Origin: Pelotomaculum sp.
GTDB lineage: Bacteria; Bacillota; Desulfotomaculia; Desulfotomaculales; Pelotomaculaceae
Reading direction: 5' to 3'
Length of the DNA stretch: 10,904 nt
Assembly (NCBI GenBank): GCA_022839445.1
Contig: JALHFC010000029.1
Location: 1-10,904, forward strand
Below, one piece after another: positions 4,758 through 10,904 of the stretch. Position 1 is the stretch's first letter; each line of letters opens with the position of its first letter. Both the position numbers and the translations under genes were made by a program. The notes beneath the pieces were generated by a model, which had not been told where the DNA came from, did no database searches, and saw only the letters and a program-made list of their open reading frames with translations.

Positions 4758-6200
4758 TTGGTAGGTAACGACCGTGCCCCGCTCTTTGAGGCTCTATTAA
4801 AACATATATCAAGGAATCCATCCCGTTTTCATGTGCCCGGACACGGGCAGGGCAGGTACCTGCCGGGTGAATTATCGGCGCCTGGCGGGCGGTCGTTGTT
4901 TTCTTTGGACTTAACTGAGTTGCCGGGGACGGATGACCTGCACAACCCCGGCGGGCCGATTGCCCGGGCGCAGGAACTGGCGGCCGGTACCTATGGTGCC
5001 GGCAGGAGCTTTTTTTTGGTTAACGGCTCTACAGTGGGGATACAAGCGCTGATTACCGCGGTTGTAGGGCAAGGAGAAGTGATTGTTCCTAGAAATGCCC
5101 ACCGCTCGGTGTTGGGCGGGCTGATTGTTTCCGGCGCCGAGCCGGTTTGTGTTGCTCCGGAAATAATTCCTGACTTCGGAGTGGATTGCGGCGTAGCGCC
5201 TTTGACAATCAGCCGGGCGTTGGAAGCGCATCCCCGGGCGGCGGCGGTCCTGGCGGTGCGGCCCAGCTATTACGGTGTGGCGCGGGACCTGGAGGAGCAG
5301 GTCGCGGTTGCCCATAAAAGGGACAAGCCCTTGCTTGTGGACGAGGCGCACGGCGCTCACCTGCGCTTTCATCGTAGCTTACCCAATGACGCTATGGCCG
5401 CCGGCGCGGACGCTTCCGTCCAGAGCACACATAAGCTAGGAGGGGCGCTGGGGCAAAGCTCAATGCTCCATCTGCAAGGGCGGCTTGTTGATGGTGATAA
5501 TGTCGCGGCTGCTTTGAGCCTGCTGCAAACGACAAGCCCTTCTTACATCCTGATGACTTCCCTTGACTTGGCCAGGCGGCACATGGCCCGGCAGGGTGAA
5601 GCGCTTTTGGAAAGGGCGCTTGAGCTGGCGCGGCAGGTGCGGGAGCGGCTAACCGGGGTTGTAGGCATACGGGTTTTAACGGAGGACTGCCTGGCGGAAT
5701 CCGTGGGGCTGGATAAAACAAAGCTGGTTATTTCAGTGCGGGGGTTGGGCCTGACCGGGTACCAGGTAAGCAGTCTATTAGCGGAGCGTTACAATGTTTT
5801 TGTGGAAATGGCCGACGCCGCCAATGTGGTAGCGTTTGTTTCCGCCGGCGCGACAAAAAAGGATTGCGACGCGCTGGCGGGTGCGCTGGAGGACATTGCC
5901 ATAAGGGATAGGCTTCCGGCAGCGTTAGCTCTTCCCGGTGCGCCACCCGGTTGGAATAAAAGGATGAAGCCCAGGGACGCTTGGTTTTCCCCGTCCCGGC
6001 AGGTCCCTTTGGCCAAGGCCGGAGGGATGATCTGCGCAGAGGCGGTAGCCGTTTACCCGCCGGGTATTCCTGTTGTGAGTCCTGGGGAGGAAATAACGCC
6101 GGAGGTACAGGAATACCTCATGCTGATAAGTAGTATGGGACTACCCTGCCACGGGCAGTTAGATTTGACGCTAAAAACAATCAAAGTTGTGGTAGAATAA
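4758..6200 (+). CDS. Orn/Lys/Arg decarboxylase family PLP enzyme (YaaO/SpeA type)
   Basis: This is a fold-type I, PLP-dependent basic amino acid decarboxylase of the group that includes B. subtilis YaaO and SpeA. Its substrate (arginine, lysine or ornithine) cannot be fixed from sequence. The N-terminal part has the family HVPGHGQG (25-32) and the cofactor-binding region FFLVNGSTVGIQ (85-96). The aspartate that would contact the pyridine nitrogen lies in VDEAHGAH (194-201, D195), and the Schiff-base lysine is K226 in QSTHKLGGALGQ. A C-terminal domain follows, ending with the conserved Pro-Gly-Ile-Pro-type segment (VYPPGIPVVSPGEE). The 480-residue length is usual for the short, wingless class. 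The start is TTG at 4758, with AAGGGGGG (4744-4751) six bases upstream. It lies between gin and tmk, the same slot as yaaO, and 65 bases before the chosen tmk start, so read-through into tmk is likely. Confidence 0.93.
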   Translation: MVGNDRAPLFEALLKHISRNPSRFHVPGHGQGRYLPGELSAPGGRSLFSLDLTELPGTDDLHNPGGPIARAQELAAGTYGAGRSFFLVNGSTVGIQALITAVVGQGEVIVPRNAHRSVLGGLIVSGAEPVCVAPEIIPDFGVDCGVAPLTISRALEAHPRAAAVLAVRPSYYGVARDLEEQVAVAHKRDKPLLVDEAHGAHLRFHRSLPNDAMAAGADASVQSTHKLGGALGQSSMLHLQGRLVDGDNVAAALSLLQTTSPSYILMTSLDLARRHMARQGEALLERALELARQVRERLTGVVGIRVLTEDCLAESVGLDKTKLVISVRGLGLTGYQVSSLLAERYNVFVEMADAANVVAFVSAGATKKDCDALAGALEDIAIRDRLPAALALPGAPPGWNKRMKPRDAWFSPSRQVPLAKAGGMICAEAVAVYPPGIPVVSPGEEITPEVQEYLMLISSMGLPCHGQLDLTLKTIKVVVE

Positions 6201-6265
6201 AGAGGCGGATTTAAAGCCAATTTTTTTGATGGACTCCTTGGTGAAACGGGGTGGAAAGGACTGTA

Positions 6266-6916
6266 ATGCTAGGCAAGTTTATTGTTTTCGAGGGTATTGA
6301 CGGCGCCGGAAAGACCACCCAGCTTGATCTGCTAGGCCGGGAGCTAGAAAACAGGGGTTACCCGGTGGTATATACCAGGGAACCCGGCGGCACGAGAGTG
6401 GGGGAATTAATCCGGGAAATATTGTTAAACCCCCTGTATGGCGAACTGGCGCCCCGGGCAGAGGCTTTCCTGTATGCTGCAGCTAGGGCGCAGCTCGTGG
6501 CGCAAGTTATTATTCCGGCGCTGGAAGCTGGAAAGATAGTATTGTGCGACCGTTTTGTTGATTCCAGTTTGGCCTACCAGGGGTTCGGGCGGGGTATGGA
6601 CATCCTGATGCTGGAGCAAATTAACCGGCCGGCTATAGCCGGGCTTGTCCCCGATTTGGTATTGCTGCTTGATTTTTGTTGTGATGACGCAATTGACCGG
6701 CTGAGCCGGTCCGGGCGGGGCGCCGACCGGATCGAGCAGGAGCAGCAAGAGTTCTACCGGCGGGTCCGTTTGGGTTACCTGTCCCTGGCGGGCCGCGAGC
6801 CCGGCCGTTATAATATTATTGACGCCAACAGACCGGTAGACCTGGTACTGTGTGATATTCTCAAAGCAGTAGGGGAAGTGTTGAATGAGGTTACTGAAAG
6901 AAATAACCGGGCATAA
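6266..6916 (+). CDS. tmk: Thymidylate kinase
   Basis: Tmk phosphorylates dTMP to dTDP with ATP, the step that commits thymidylate to dTTP. Visible motifs from the ATG at 6266 are the P-loop FEGIDGAGKTTQ (8-19), the REPGGTRVGE substrate segment (38-47), the catalytic DR pair (D95-R96, in CDRFVDSSLAYQG) and a lid region rich in arginine (RSGRGADRIEQE). The product is 216 residues, normal for the family. An in-frame GTG at 6251 would add five residues, but AAAGGA (6255-6260) just before the ATG and the usual start M-x-G-K-F-I-V-F-E-G favour 6266. Its 3' end overlaps holB by 32 bases. Confidence 0.97.
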   Translation: MLGKFIVFEGIDGAGKTTQLDLLGRELENRGYPVVYTREPGGTRVGELIREILLNPLYGELAPRAEAFLYAAARAQLVAQVIIPALEAGKIVLCDRFVDSSLAYQGFGRGMDILMLEQINRPAIAGLVPDLVLLLDFCCDDAIDRLSRSGRGADRIEQEQQEFYRRVRLGYLSLAGREPGRYNIIDANRPVDLVLCDILKAVGEVLNEVTERNNRA

Positions 6917-7865
6917 ACAGATTGTAAGGTCGCTTTTGAATACCGTGTTGTGGGGCCGGGTGGCCCATGCCTACCTTTTTGCCGGTCCTGCCGGGGTGGG
7001 CAAGGAAACAACTGCCCTGGCTTTTGCCCGGGCGCTTCTTTGCGCGTGCCCTGTCGACGGGGACGCCTGCGGTATGTGCCGGGAATGCCGCCAGGTAGAG
7101 GGTCGGAACCATCCCGACCTTTATTTTGTCCAGCCTTCCGGCTCTTCGATTAAGATTGATCAGATCAGGGGAGTCCTGCGCGTGGCGCCCTACCGTCCTT
7201 ACCAGGGCGGCCGGAAGATTTTTATCGTCCGGCAGTCGGATCTAATGACGAGGGATGCCGCCAACTGCCTGCTTAAAACATTAGAGGAACCTCCCGCAAG
7301 CACTGTTTTTATTTTGCTGTCCGGCCGCCCTCAGAACTTGTTGTCTACAATCCTGTCCCGCTGCCAGCAGGTTTTCTTTAAAAGCCTGCCTGTTTCCGAT
7401 CTAATCCAGGGCCTTATAGACTGGCACGGCCTGGGGGAGGAAGACGCCCGCCACGCCGCCGTGCTGTCGGGCGGCAGCATGGGCCGGGCGCTTGTGTGTG
7501 CTTCCGGTTCCCAACAGGAGGAGCGGCGCGAGGCCCACAATTTAGCAGGGCAACTTAAAGAATGCGGTCCCTGCGAGGCCTTGGAAATGGCCGGAAAAAC
7601 CTCCGGAAATAAAGTAAAGGCGCTATCGGTGCTGGACATGCTTACCTGCTGGTACCGCGATTTACTGGTTTACCGGGAAACAGGGGAAGCGGAGCTTTTG
7701 TTTAATCTAGACTGCGTTGATATCGTTGGAAGAGAGGCGGGGTGCTATGATACGGCCCGCCTTGTGGAAATAATAAAAGAAATAGGCGCCACAAAACATA
7801 AACTCGAGGCCAACGCCAATACCAGGCTGGCTTTTGAAGCGTTATTTCTACATCTTATTAGGTAG
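6885..7865 (+). CDS. holB: DNA polymerase III subunit delta prime
   Basis: Delta prime is the stator of the clamp loader and pairs with DnaX and HolA. The 326 residues begin with the AAA+ core: a P-loop-like GPAGVGKETT (34-43), a zinc module (C53, C62, C65, C68) and the conserved KTLEEPP and SRC segments. The Walker B position reads IFIVRQSDLMT rather than the DExH-type box of DnaX, the usual degenerate form of a delta prime that does not hydrolyse ATP; the SRC arginine finger is kept. ATG at 6885 is supported by AGGGGAAG (6871-6878) and by the family start RLLKEITGHKQIV. It overlaps the end of tmk by 32 bases in another frame. The B. subtilis genes between tmk and holB (darA/yaaQ and yaaR) are absent. 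Confidence 0.95.
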   Translation: MRLLKEITGHKQIVRSLLNTVLWGRVAHAYLFAGPAGVGKETTALAFARALLCACPVDGDACGMCRECRQVEGRNHPDLYFVQPSGSSIKIDQIRGVLRVAPYRPYQGGRKIFIVRQSDLMTRDAANCLLKTLEEPPASTVFILLSGRPQNLLSTILSRCQQVFFKSLPVSDLIQGLIDWHGLGEEDARHAAVLSGGSMGRALVCASGSQQEERREAHNLAGQLKECGPCEALEMAGKTSGNKVKALSVLDMLTCWYRDLLVYRETGEAELLFNLDCVDIVGREAGCYDTARLVEIIKEIGATKHKLEANANTRLAFEALFLHLIR

Positions 7866-7901
7866 GTTGCGGCATTAGAGGTATTAGGGGGTAGATTTTT
7901 A

Positions 7902-8774
7902 GTGGGCATAACAGTAGTAGGTATTCGCTTTAAAAAGGTAGGTAAAATTTATTATTTCGATCCTGGTGAGGAAAAATTGGTGTCCGGCGACGGTGTCATT
8001 GTGGAAACGGTTAGAGGGGTTGAATTCGGCCATGTGGTGGCCGGCCCTTTGGAGGTAGAAGAAGAAGATGTGGTTGCCCCGCTGAAAATGGTTATCCGAA
8101 AAGCCACCGCGGAGGATGGACGGCAGCTTATTATAAACAGGGAAAAAGAAACAAGGGCTTTCCAGATAGGTCTAGAGAAAATAGCTACGCATGGATTGCC
8201 GATGAAGCTGGTGGGTGTGGAGCAGACTTTTGACGGGAACAAGGTCATCTTTTATTTTACGGCCGACGGCAGGATCGATTTTCGGGAACTAGTCAAGGAT
8301 TTGGCTTCGGTTTTCCGGACCCGGATTGAATTGCGGCAAATTGGTGTCCGGGACGAGGCGAAGATGGTCGGTGGCCTGGGCTGCTGTGGCAGGGAGCTAT
8401 GTTGTTCCACCTGGCTGTCGGACTTTGCTTCTGTTTCCATCCGGATGGCGAAAGATCAAAACCTGTCCCTAAACCCTACTAAAATATCAGGAATCTGCGG
8501 CAGGTTGATGTGTTGCCTGAAATATGAAAATGAATCTTACGTGCAAGCCAAGGAAGGCTATCCAGAGGCGGGCAGCCTGGTAATGACGCCCGACGGCGAG
8601 GGTAGGGTCGCCGGCATTAATATTTTTAAAGAAAGCTTAAATGTGGAGTTGAAGGAAAGCAAAACCTTAAAAGAGTATTCGCGCGAGGAAGTAACGCTAA
8701 AAAATAACCAGGCTAATGAAGAAGGACGCCATAAACAAGGGCGCCCTGAGCGGACCGGCGAGGAGAGAGATTAA
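7902..8774 (+). CDS. ricT: PSP1 C-terminal domain protein, RicT (YaaT) family
   Basis: This is the homologue of B. subtilis YaaT/RicT, a member of the Ric complex with RicA (YmcA) and RicF (YlbF) that promotes RNase Y-dependent RNA processing and is needed for sporulation, competence and biofilm formation. The PSP1 domain fills most of residues 1-230. Seven cysteines stand in two clusters, GCCGRELCC (C161, C162, C167, C168) and GICGRLMCC (C199, C204, C205), in line with the iron-sulphur clusters reported for the Ric complex. The tail after about 260 is charged, low in complexity and probably flexible. The start is GTG at 7902 behind AGGGGG (7886-7891). The stop codon overlaps the yabA start by one base. 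Confidence 0.95.
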   Translation: MGITVVGIRFKKVGKIYYFDPGEEKLVSGDGVIVETVRGVEFGHVVAGPLEVEEEDVVAPLKMVIRKATAEDGRQLIINREKETRAFQIGLEKIATHGLPMKLVGVEQTFDGNKVIFYFTADGRIDFRELVKDLASVFRTRIELRQIGVRDEAKMVGGLGCCGRELCCSTWLSDFASVSIRMAKDQNLSLNPTKISGICGRLMCCLKYENESYVQAKEGYPEAGSLVMTPDGEGRVAGINIFKESLNVELKESKTLKEYSREEVTLKNNQANEEGRHKQGRPERTGEERD

Positions 8775-9118
8775 TGCAGTCGATTTATAAACTGGCCAGG
8801 GATATGGAAGCAAAACTACACGCGCTTCTTTTTGAGGTAAAAGAGCTAAAAAATAAGGCGCAAAATCTCGATGAAGAAAACGCCCGGCTCAGGAAAGAGT
8901 TGGCCGATATATACCGCGAAGGCTTTGCAGGGGACGCCGGCAGTGTTGATGTTACAACGCACAAGGGGTTTATAAACCTGTTGGGGCTTTACGACCAGGA
9001 TTTTCACATCTGTAACCTTTATTTCGGGCGCAAGCGGGCTGGCGATTGCCTGTTTTGCCTGGCATTTCTAAAGAAGGAACAGGAACCTGCCGCCGGCCAG
9101 GAGATAAGAGGGGGCTAA
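8774..9118 (+). CDS. yabA: Replication initiation control protein YabA
   Basis: YabA limits replication initiation in Gram-positive bacteria by binding DnaA and the DnaN clamp. The 114 residues are close to the 119 of the B. subtilis protein. The N-terminal half is a coiled coil (about 11-48, with heptad leucines and many Glu/Lys). The C-terminal half has a zinc site formed by H78, C80, C92 and C95 (HICNLYFG...DCLFC). The ATG overlaps the ricT TAA (ATGA-like coupling: TAATG at 8772-8776), and AGGAG (8761-8765) lies eight bases before it inside ricT, so the two are translationally coupled. The last codons overlap a terminator-like hairpin. Confidence 0.95.
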   Translation: MQSIYKLARDMEAKLHALLFEVKELKNKAQNLDEENARLRKELADIYREGFAGDAGSVDVTTHKGFINLLGLYDQDFHICNLYFGRKRAGDCLFCLAFLKKEQEPAAGQEIRGG

Positions 9119-9138
9119 AGGTCGGATCGCCCCTTTTT
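9109..9138 (+). terminator. Possible weak terminator at the end of yabA
   Basis: AGGGGGC (9109-9115) pairs with GCCCCTT (9129-9135), including one G-U pair, with a 13-base loop. A T-run lies at 9134-9138. The stop codon of yabA is in the loop. The T-run is short and shared with the stem, so partial termination before rsmI is more likely than complete termination. Confidence 0.45.
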
Positions 9139-9171
9139 CATCAATGCTGTGTGTAGGTGAGGTGAAGCTCA

Positions 9172-10032
9172 TTGAACAAAGAAGAAAAAGGCGCGCTTTA
9201 TCTCTGCGCCACACCGATTGGCAATCTGGAGGACATTACCCTCCGGGTTTTGAGGGTGCTGGACGAGGCGGATTTGATTGCCGCGGAGGATACCCGGCAT
9301 ACACGCAAATTACTTAGCCATTACGATCTCCATACTCCGCTTACTAGCTATCATATGCACAACCACAAGGAAAAAGGGGAATATCTCCTGGATATCCTGG
9401 CATCGGGGAAAAATATTGCTCTTGTGTCCGACGCAGGCATGCCGGGCGTGTCAGACCCAGGTTCGGAACTGGTGGCGGCGGCGCTGGAAAAGGGCTATCG
9501 GGTGGTCCCGGTTCCCGGCCCCAGCGCGTCAATCACCGCGCTGGTAGTTTCCGGGCTTCCCACAGATTCTTTTGTTTTTGCCGGGTTCCTGCCGGTGGCT
9601 AAAAAAGCGCGGCGGGAAAAATTGAATGAGCTTCGCGACCGGCGCGATACCCTGATCTTTTACGAAGCCCCGCACCGTCTTAAGACAACCCTGTCTTGTC
9701 TCATTGAAACACTGGGCGACCGTCCGGCGGTGGCGGCCAGGGAGTTGACCAAGAAGCATGAAGAAGTTATCAGGGGCACTTTAACTGGTTTAGAAGAACA
9801 TTTTGAGGAAAATGAACCCAGGGGCGAGTTCACTCTTGTGGTGGCGGGCGCTACGGGTGAGGATGCGCCGCAAGAGAAAGAGGCTCCCTGGCAGTGTCTG
9901 GGGTTGGCTCCCCATGTCACTGCGCTGGAAGCAGAGGGTACTCCAAGAAAAGAGGCCATCCGTGAAGTGGCCCGGCTGCGCGGTCTTTCACGGCGGGAGG
10001 TTTACCGCGCCGTGGTGGAAAGTAAAGGCTGA
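9172..10032 (+). CDS. rsmI: 16S rRNA (cytidine(1402)-2'-O)-methyltransferase
   Basis: RsmI methylates the ribose of C1402 in 16S rRNA, at the decoding centre, with S-adenosylmethionine. The 286 residues match the family. The tetrapyrrole-methylase fold shows CATPIGNLEDITLRVL (12-27), AEDTRHTRKLLSH (38-50), the glycine-rich LVSDAGMPGVSDPG (84-97), VPGPSA, FYEAPHR and ARELTKKHEE in the usual order. The C-terminal helix-turn-helix-like domain (GTPRKEAIREVARLRGLSRREVY) is also typical. The start is TTG at 9172 behind GAGGTGA (9159-9165). It follows yabA directly; the B. subtilis genes yabB (trmN6) and yazA that separate them there are missing. It converges on the minus-strand hypothetical gene, with only a few bases between stops if that frame is restored. 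Confidence 0.97.
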   Translation: MNKEEKGALYLCATPIGNLEDITLRVLRVLDEADLIAAEDTRHTRKLLSHYDLHTPLTSYHMHNHKEKGEYLLDILASGKNIALVSDAGMPGVSDPGSELVAAALEKGYRVVPVPGPSASITALVVSGLPTDSFVFAGFLPVAKKARREKLNELRDRRDTLIFYEAPHRLKTTLSCLIETLGDRPAVAARELTKKHEEVIRGTLTGLEEHFEENEPRGEFTLVVAGATGEDAPQEKEAPWQCLGLAPHVTALEAEGTPRKEAIREVARLRGLSRREVYRAVVESKG

Positions 10033-10039
10033 CACTCAT

Positions 10040-10754
10040 CTAAAGAACAAAGCCAGGTTCGTATGACAATGACTTGATGAGCTCCCTCGCTTGTTTTTCT
10101 TTCTTCGTTTCCCCGCTGACAATGAGCCTTACCGATCCTTCCGCCCCACAGACACCGCCCCCCGCGACAAGTTCTGCGGTTGCGCCGGTAAGAGTGGAAA
10201 TAGCTTCCCGGCGCGTTTAGTTTCGCGGACAATTCATCAATATCACCTGAAATCCTTTTTTCTAACCCAACAGGTATAAGCAGGCGCACCCGCCTTCCGG
10301 TAACAGCCTGCAAGGCAGCTGTTATTGTGCCGCCCCTGGGATGACCGATGAGAATAGCAGCGCGTTTGTTCAACAGGTCTAAAGAATTTGCGCCTTTCAA
10401 AATAACATCGCCTTCTTTCAGGGCGTCGACAATATCGAAAATAGTTTTTCCCCGCTGCCAATTGCCTTTAACAATTACTATGTCTCCGGGGAATCCTGTT
10501 TCATCGGGAAGTCGGCCTGTATCAGTTGTGGGTGTGTTGGGAGGAAGTGTTACGCCCCGAAAGAACCGCTGCCGGACAAATCCTTCTGATTGACCGGTTA
10601 GCGCCAGTATCTCCTCCGCAACATAACCGTTTGTTGTCCCCGCGATAATAGCAATAGTTTCCGACCGGAGAGCCGCTTGTATTGCAGGATGAAAAGCGAT
10701 CGCTTTAGCAATTAGTCTTTTTCCTGCTGCTGGGGTGAGAACGACTTGGAACAT
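10040..10754 (-). pseudogene. Conserved hypothetical protein with an apparent frameshift near the 3' end
   Basis: I recognise no named domain. ATG (10754-10752) follows a strong AAGGAG (10764-10759). The first 183 residues look like a normal globular protein, with TNGYVAEEIL (41-50), ILKGANSLDL (118-127), LIGHPRGGTITAAL (135-148) and GRRVRLLIPVGLEK (153-166), which suggest a nucleotide- or phosphate-binding alpha/beta protein. After codon 183 (about 10208) the frame gives an arginine- and cysteine-rich tail that runs to 10002 and into rsmI. A one-base shift at about 10205-10212 instead gives a protein-like end, EAISTLTGATAELVAGG onward through GAEGSVRLIVSG, stopping at TAG (10042-10040), eight bases after the rsmI stop. 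This points to a frameshift or a small deletion, or a sequencing or assembly error. As read, the translated frame is 250 residues and ends at 10002. Confidence 0.6.
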
Positions 10755-10850
10755 AATACTCCTTCTTTCCTCAAGAGTTTTTAAAAAAGTAGATCGCGCC
10801 GGTATTTTAAGCGCTATTTACTGGTGATCCGGGTCTTTTAGCCCATTTAG

Positions 10851-10879
10851 AAAAAAAAAGAGAGACATGCTTGCCTCTC
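10851..10879 (-). terminator. Minus-strand terminator of a gene beyond the right edge
   Basis: Read on the minus strand, GAGAG (10879-10875) pairs with CTCTC (10864-10860), with TG/CA pairs and a four-base loop above one mismatch. Nine T residues follow (10859-10851). It should end a leftward transcript from outside the window. In B. subtilis abrB lies next to rsmI on the opposite strand, so abrB is a reasonable guess. The stretch 10765-10850 shows no other gene. Confidence 0.7.
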
Positions 10880-10904
10880 ACCGGAAATTTAGTTATATTG
10901 CCTT

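Noticed and set aside
4911..5372. Minus-strand frame of 153 codons opposite the decarboxylase
   Set aside because: Composition is that of an antisense shadow and the plus-strand gene carries all catalytic motifs in order.
6251..6265. GTG at 6251 as the tmk start
   Set aside because: The AAAGGA at 6255-6260 is placed for the ATG at 6266, and the family start fits that ATG.
7331..7639. Minus-strand frame of 102 codons opposite holB
   Set aside because: Antisense shadow without a ribosome site; holB is well supported.
10348..10593. Plus-strand frame of 81 codons opposite the conserved hypothetical gene
   Set aside because: The minus-strand frame has a strong ribosome site and globular protein character; the plus frame has neither.
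1..10904. Search by eye for insertion sequences, CRISPR repeats, phage genes or defence genes
   Set aside because: No regularly spaced repeats, transposase motifs or terminal inverted repeats were seen; gene content and order are those of a conserved chromosomal core.

Overview
This window looks like chromosomal core DNA from an endospore-forming, fairly GC-rich member of the Clostridia. The Desulfotomaculum/Pelotomaculum group (Peptococcaceae sensu lato) is my best guess, from overall protein character rather than any search. Evidence for a spore former is a BofA-family protein and a Gin (CsfB-type) sigma-G inhibitor. Evidence for a Gram-positive lineage is a long, Alu-domain-containing SRP RNA. 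The order SRP RNA-dnaX-ybaB-recR-bofA-csfB-yaaO-tmk-holB-ricT-yabA-rsmI matches the familiar Bacillus subtilis segment near the origin.

Layout. The left edge (1-195) is the tail of a Rossmann-fold TIGR00725/LOG-like protein. A strong sigma-A-type promoter (315-343) follows, then tRNA-Ser(GGA) (403-492) and the SRP RNA (516-784) with its terminator; the two RNA genes are probably one transcript. Next come dnaX, ybaB and recR (964-3657), coding for the clamp-loader tau/gamma subunit, a nucleoid-associated protein and a recombination mediator. Two small sporulation genes follow: bofA (3706-3969, with a sigma-E-like promoter and a strong terminator) and gin (4178-4369). A small helix-turn-helix gene lies on the minus strand (4384-4590) and lacks a standard start codon. 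A PLP-dependent Orn/Lys/Arg decarboxylase (4758-6200) has its own extended -10 promoter and a palindrome at the start of its transcript. It leads into a tight series tmk-holB-ricT-yabA, then rsmI (to 10032). Convergent to rsmI is a conserved hypothetical gene of unknown function (10754 back to 10040) whose reading frame is broken. A minus-strand terminator at the right edge implies another leftward gene outside the window; abrB would fit the Bacillus order.

How the genes work together. DnaX (tau/gamma) and HolB (delta prime) are parts of one clamp loader, YabA restrains initiation through DnaA and DnaN, and Tmk supplies dTDP on the way to dTTP. RecR and YbaB are DNA-maintenance proteins. BofA and Gin time the late sporulation sigma factors, and RicT belongs to the Ric complex that affects RNA processing and development in Bacillus.

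I see no mobile element, CRISPR array, phage gene or clear new multi-gene system. The points most worth a second look are the minus-strand HTH gene with an ATA or CTG start, the hairpin that holds the stop codons of two convergent genes, the broken conserved hypothetical gene, the palindromes placed within two promoters, and the absence of darA/yaaR between tmk and holB.
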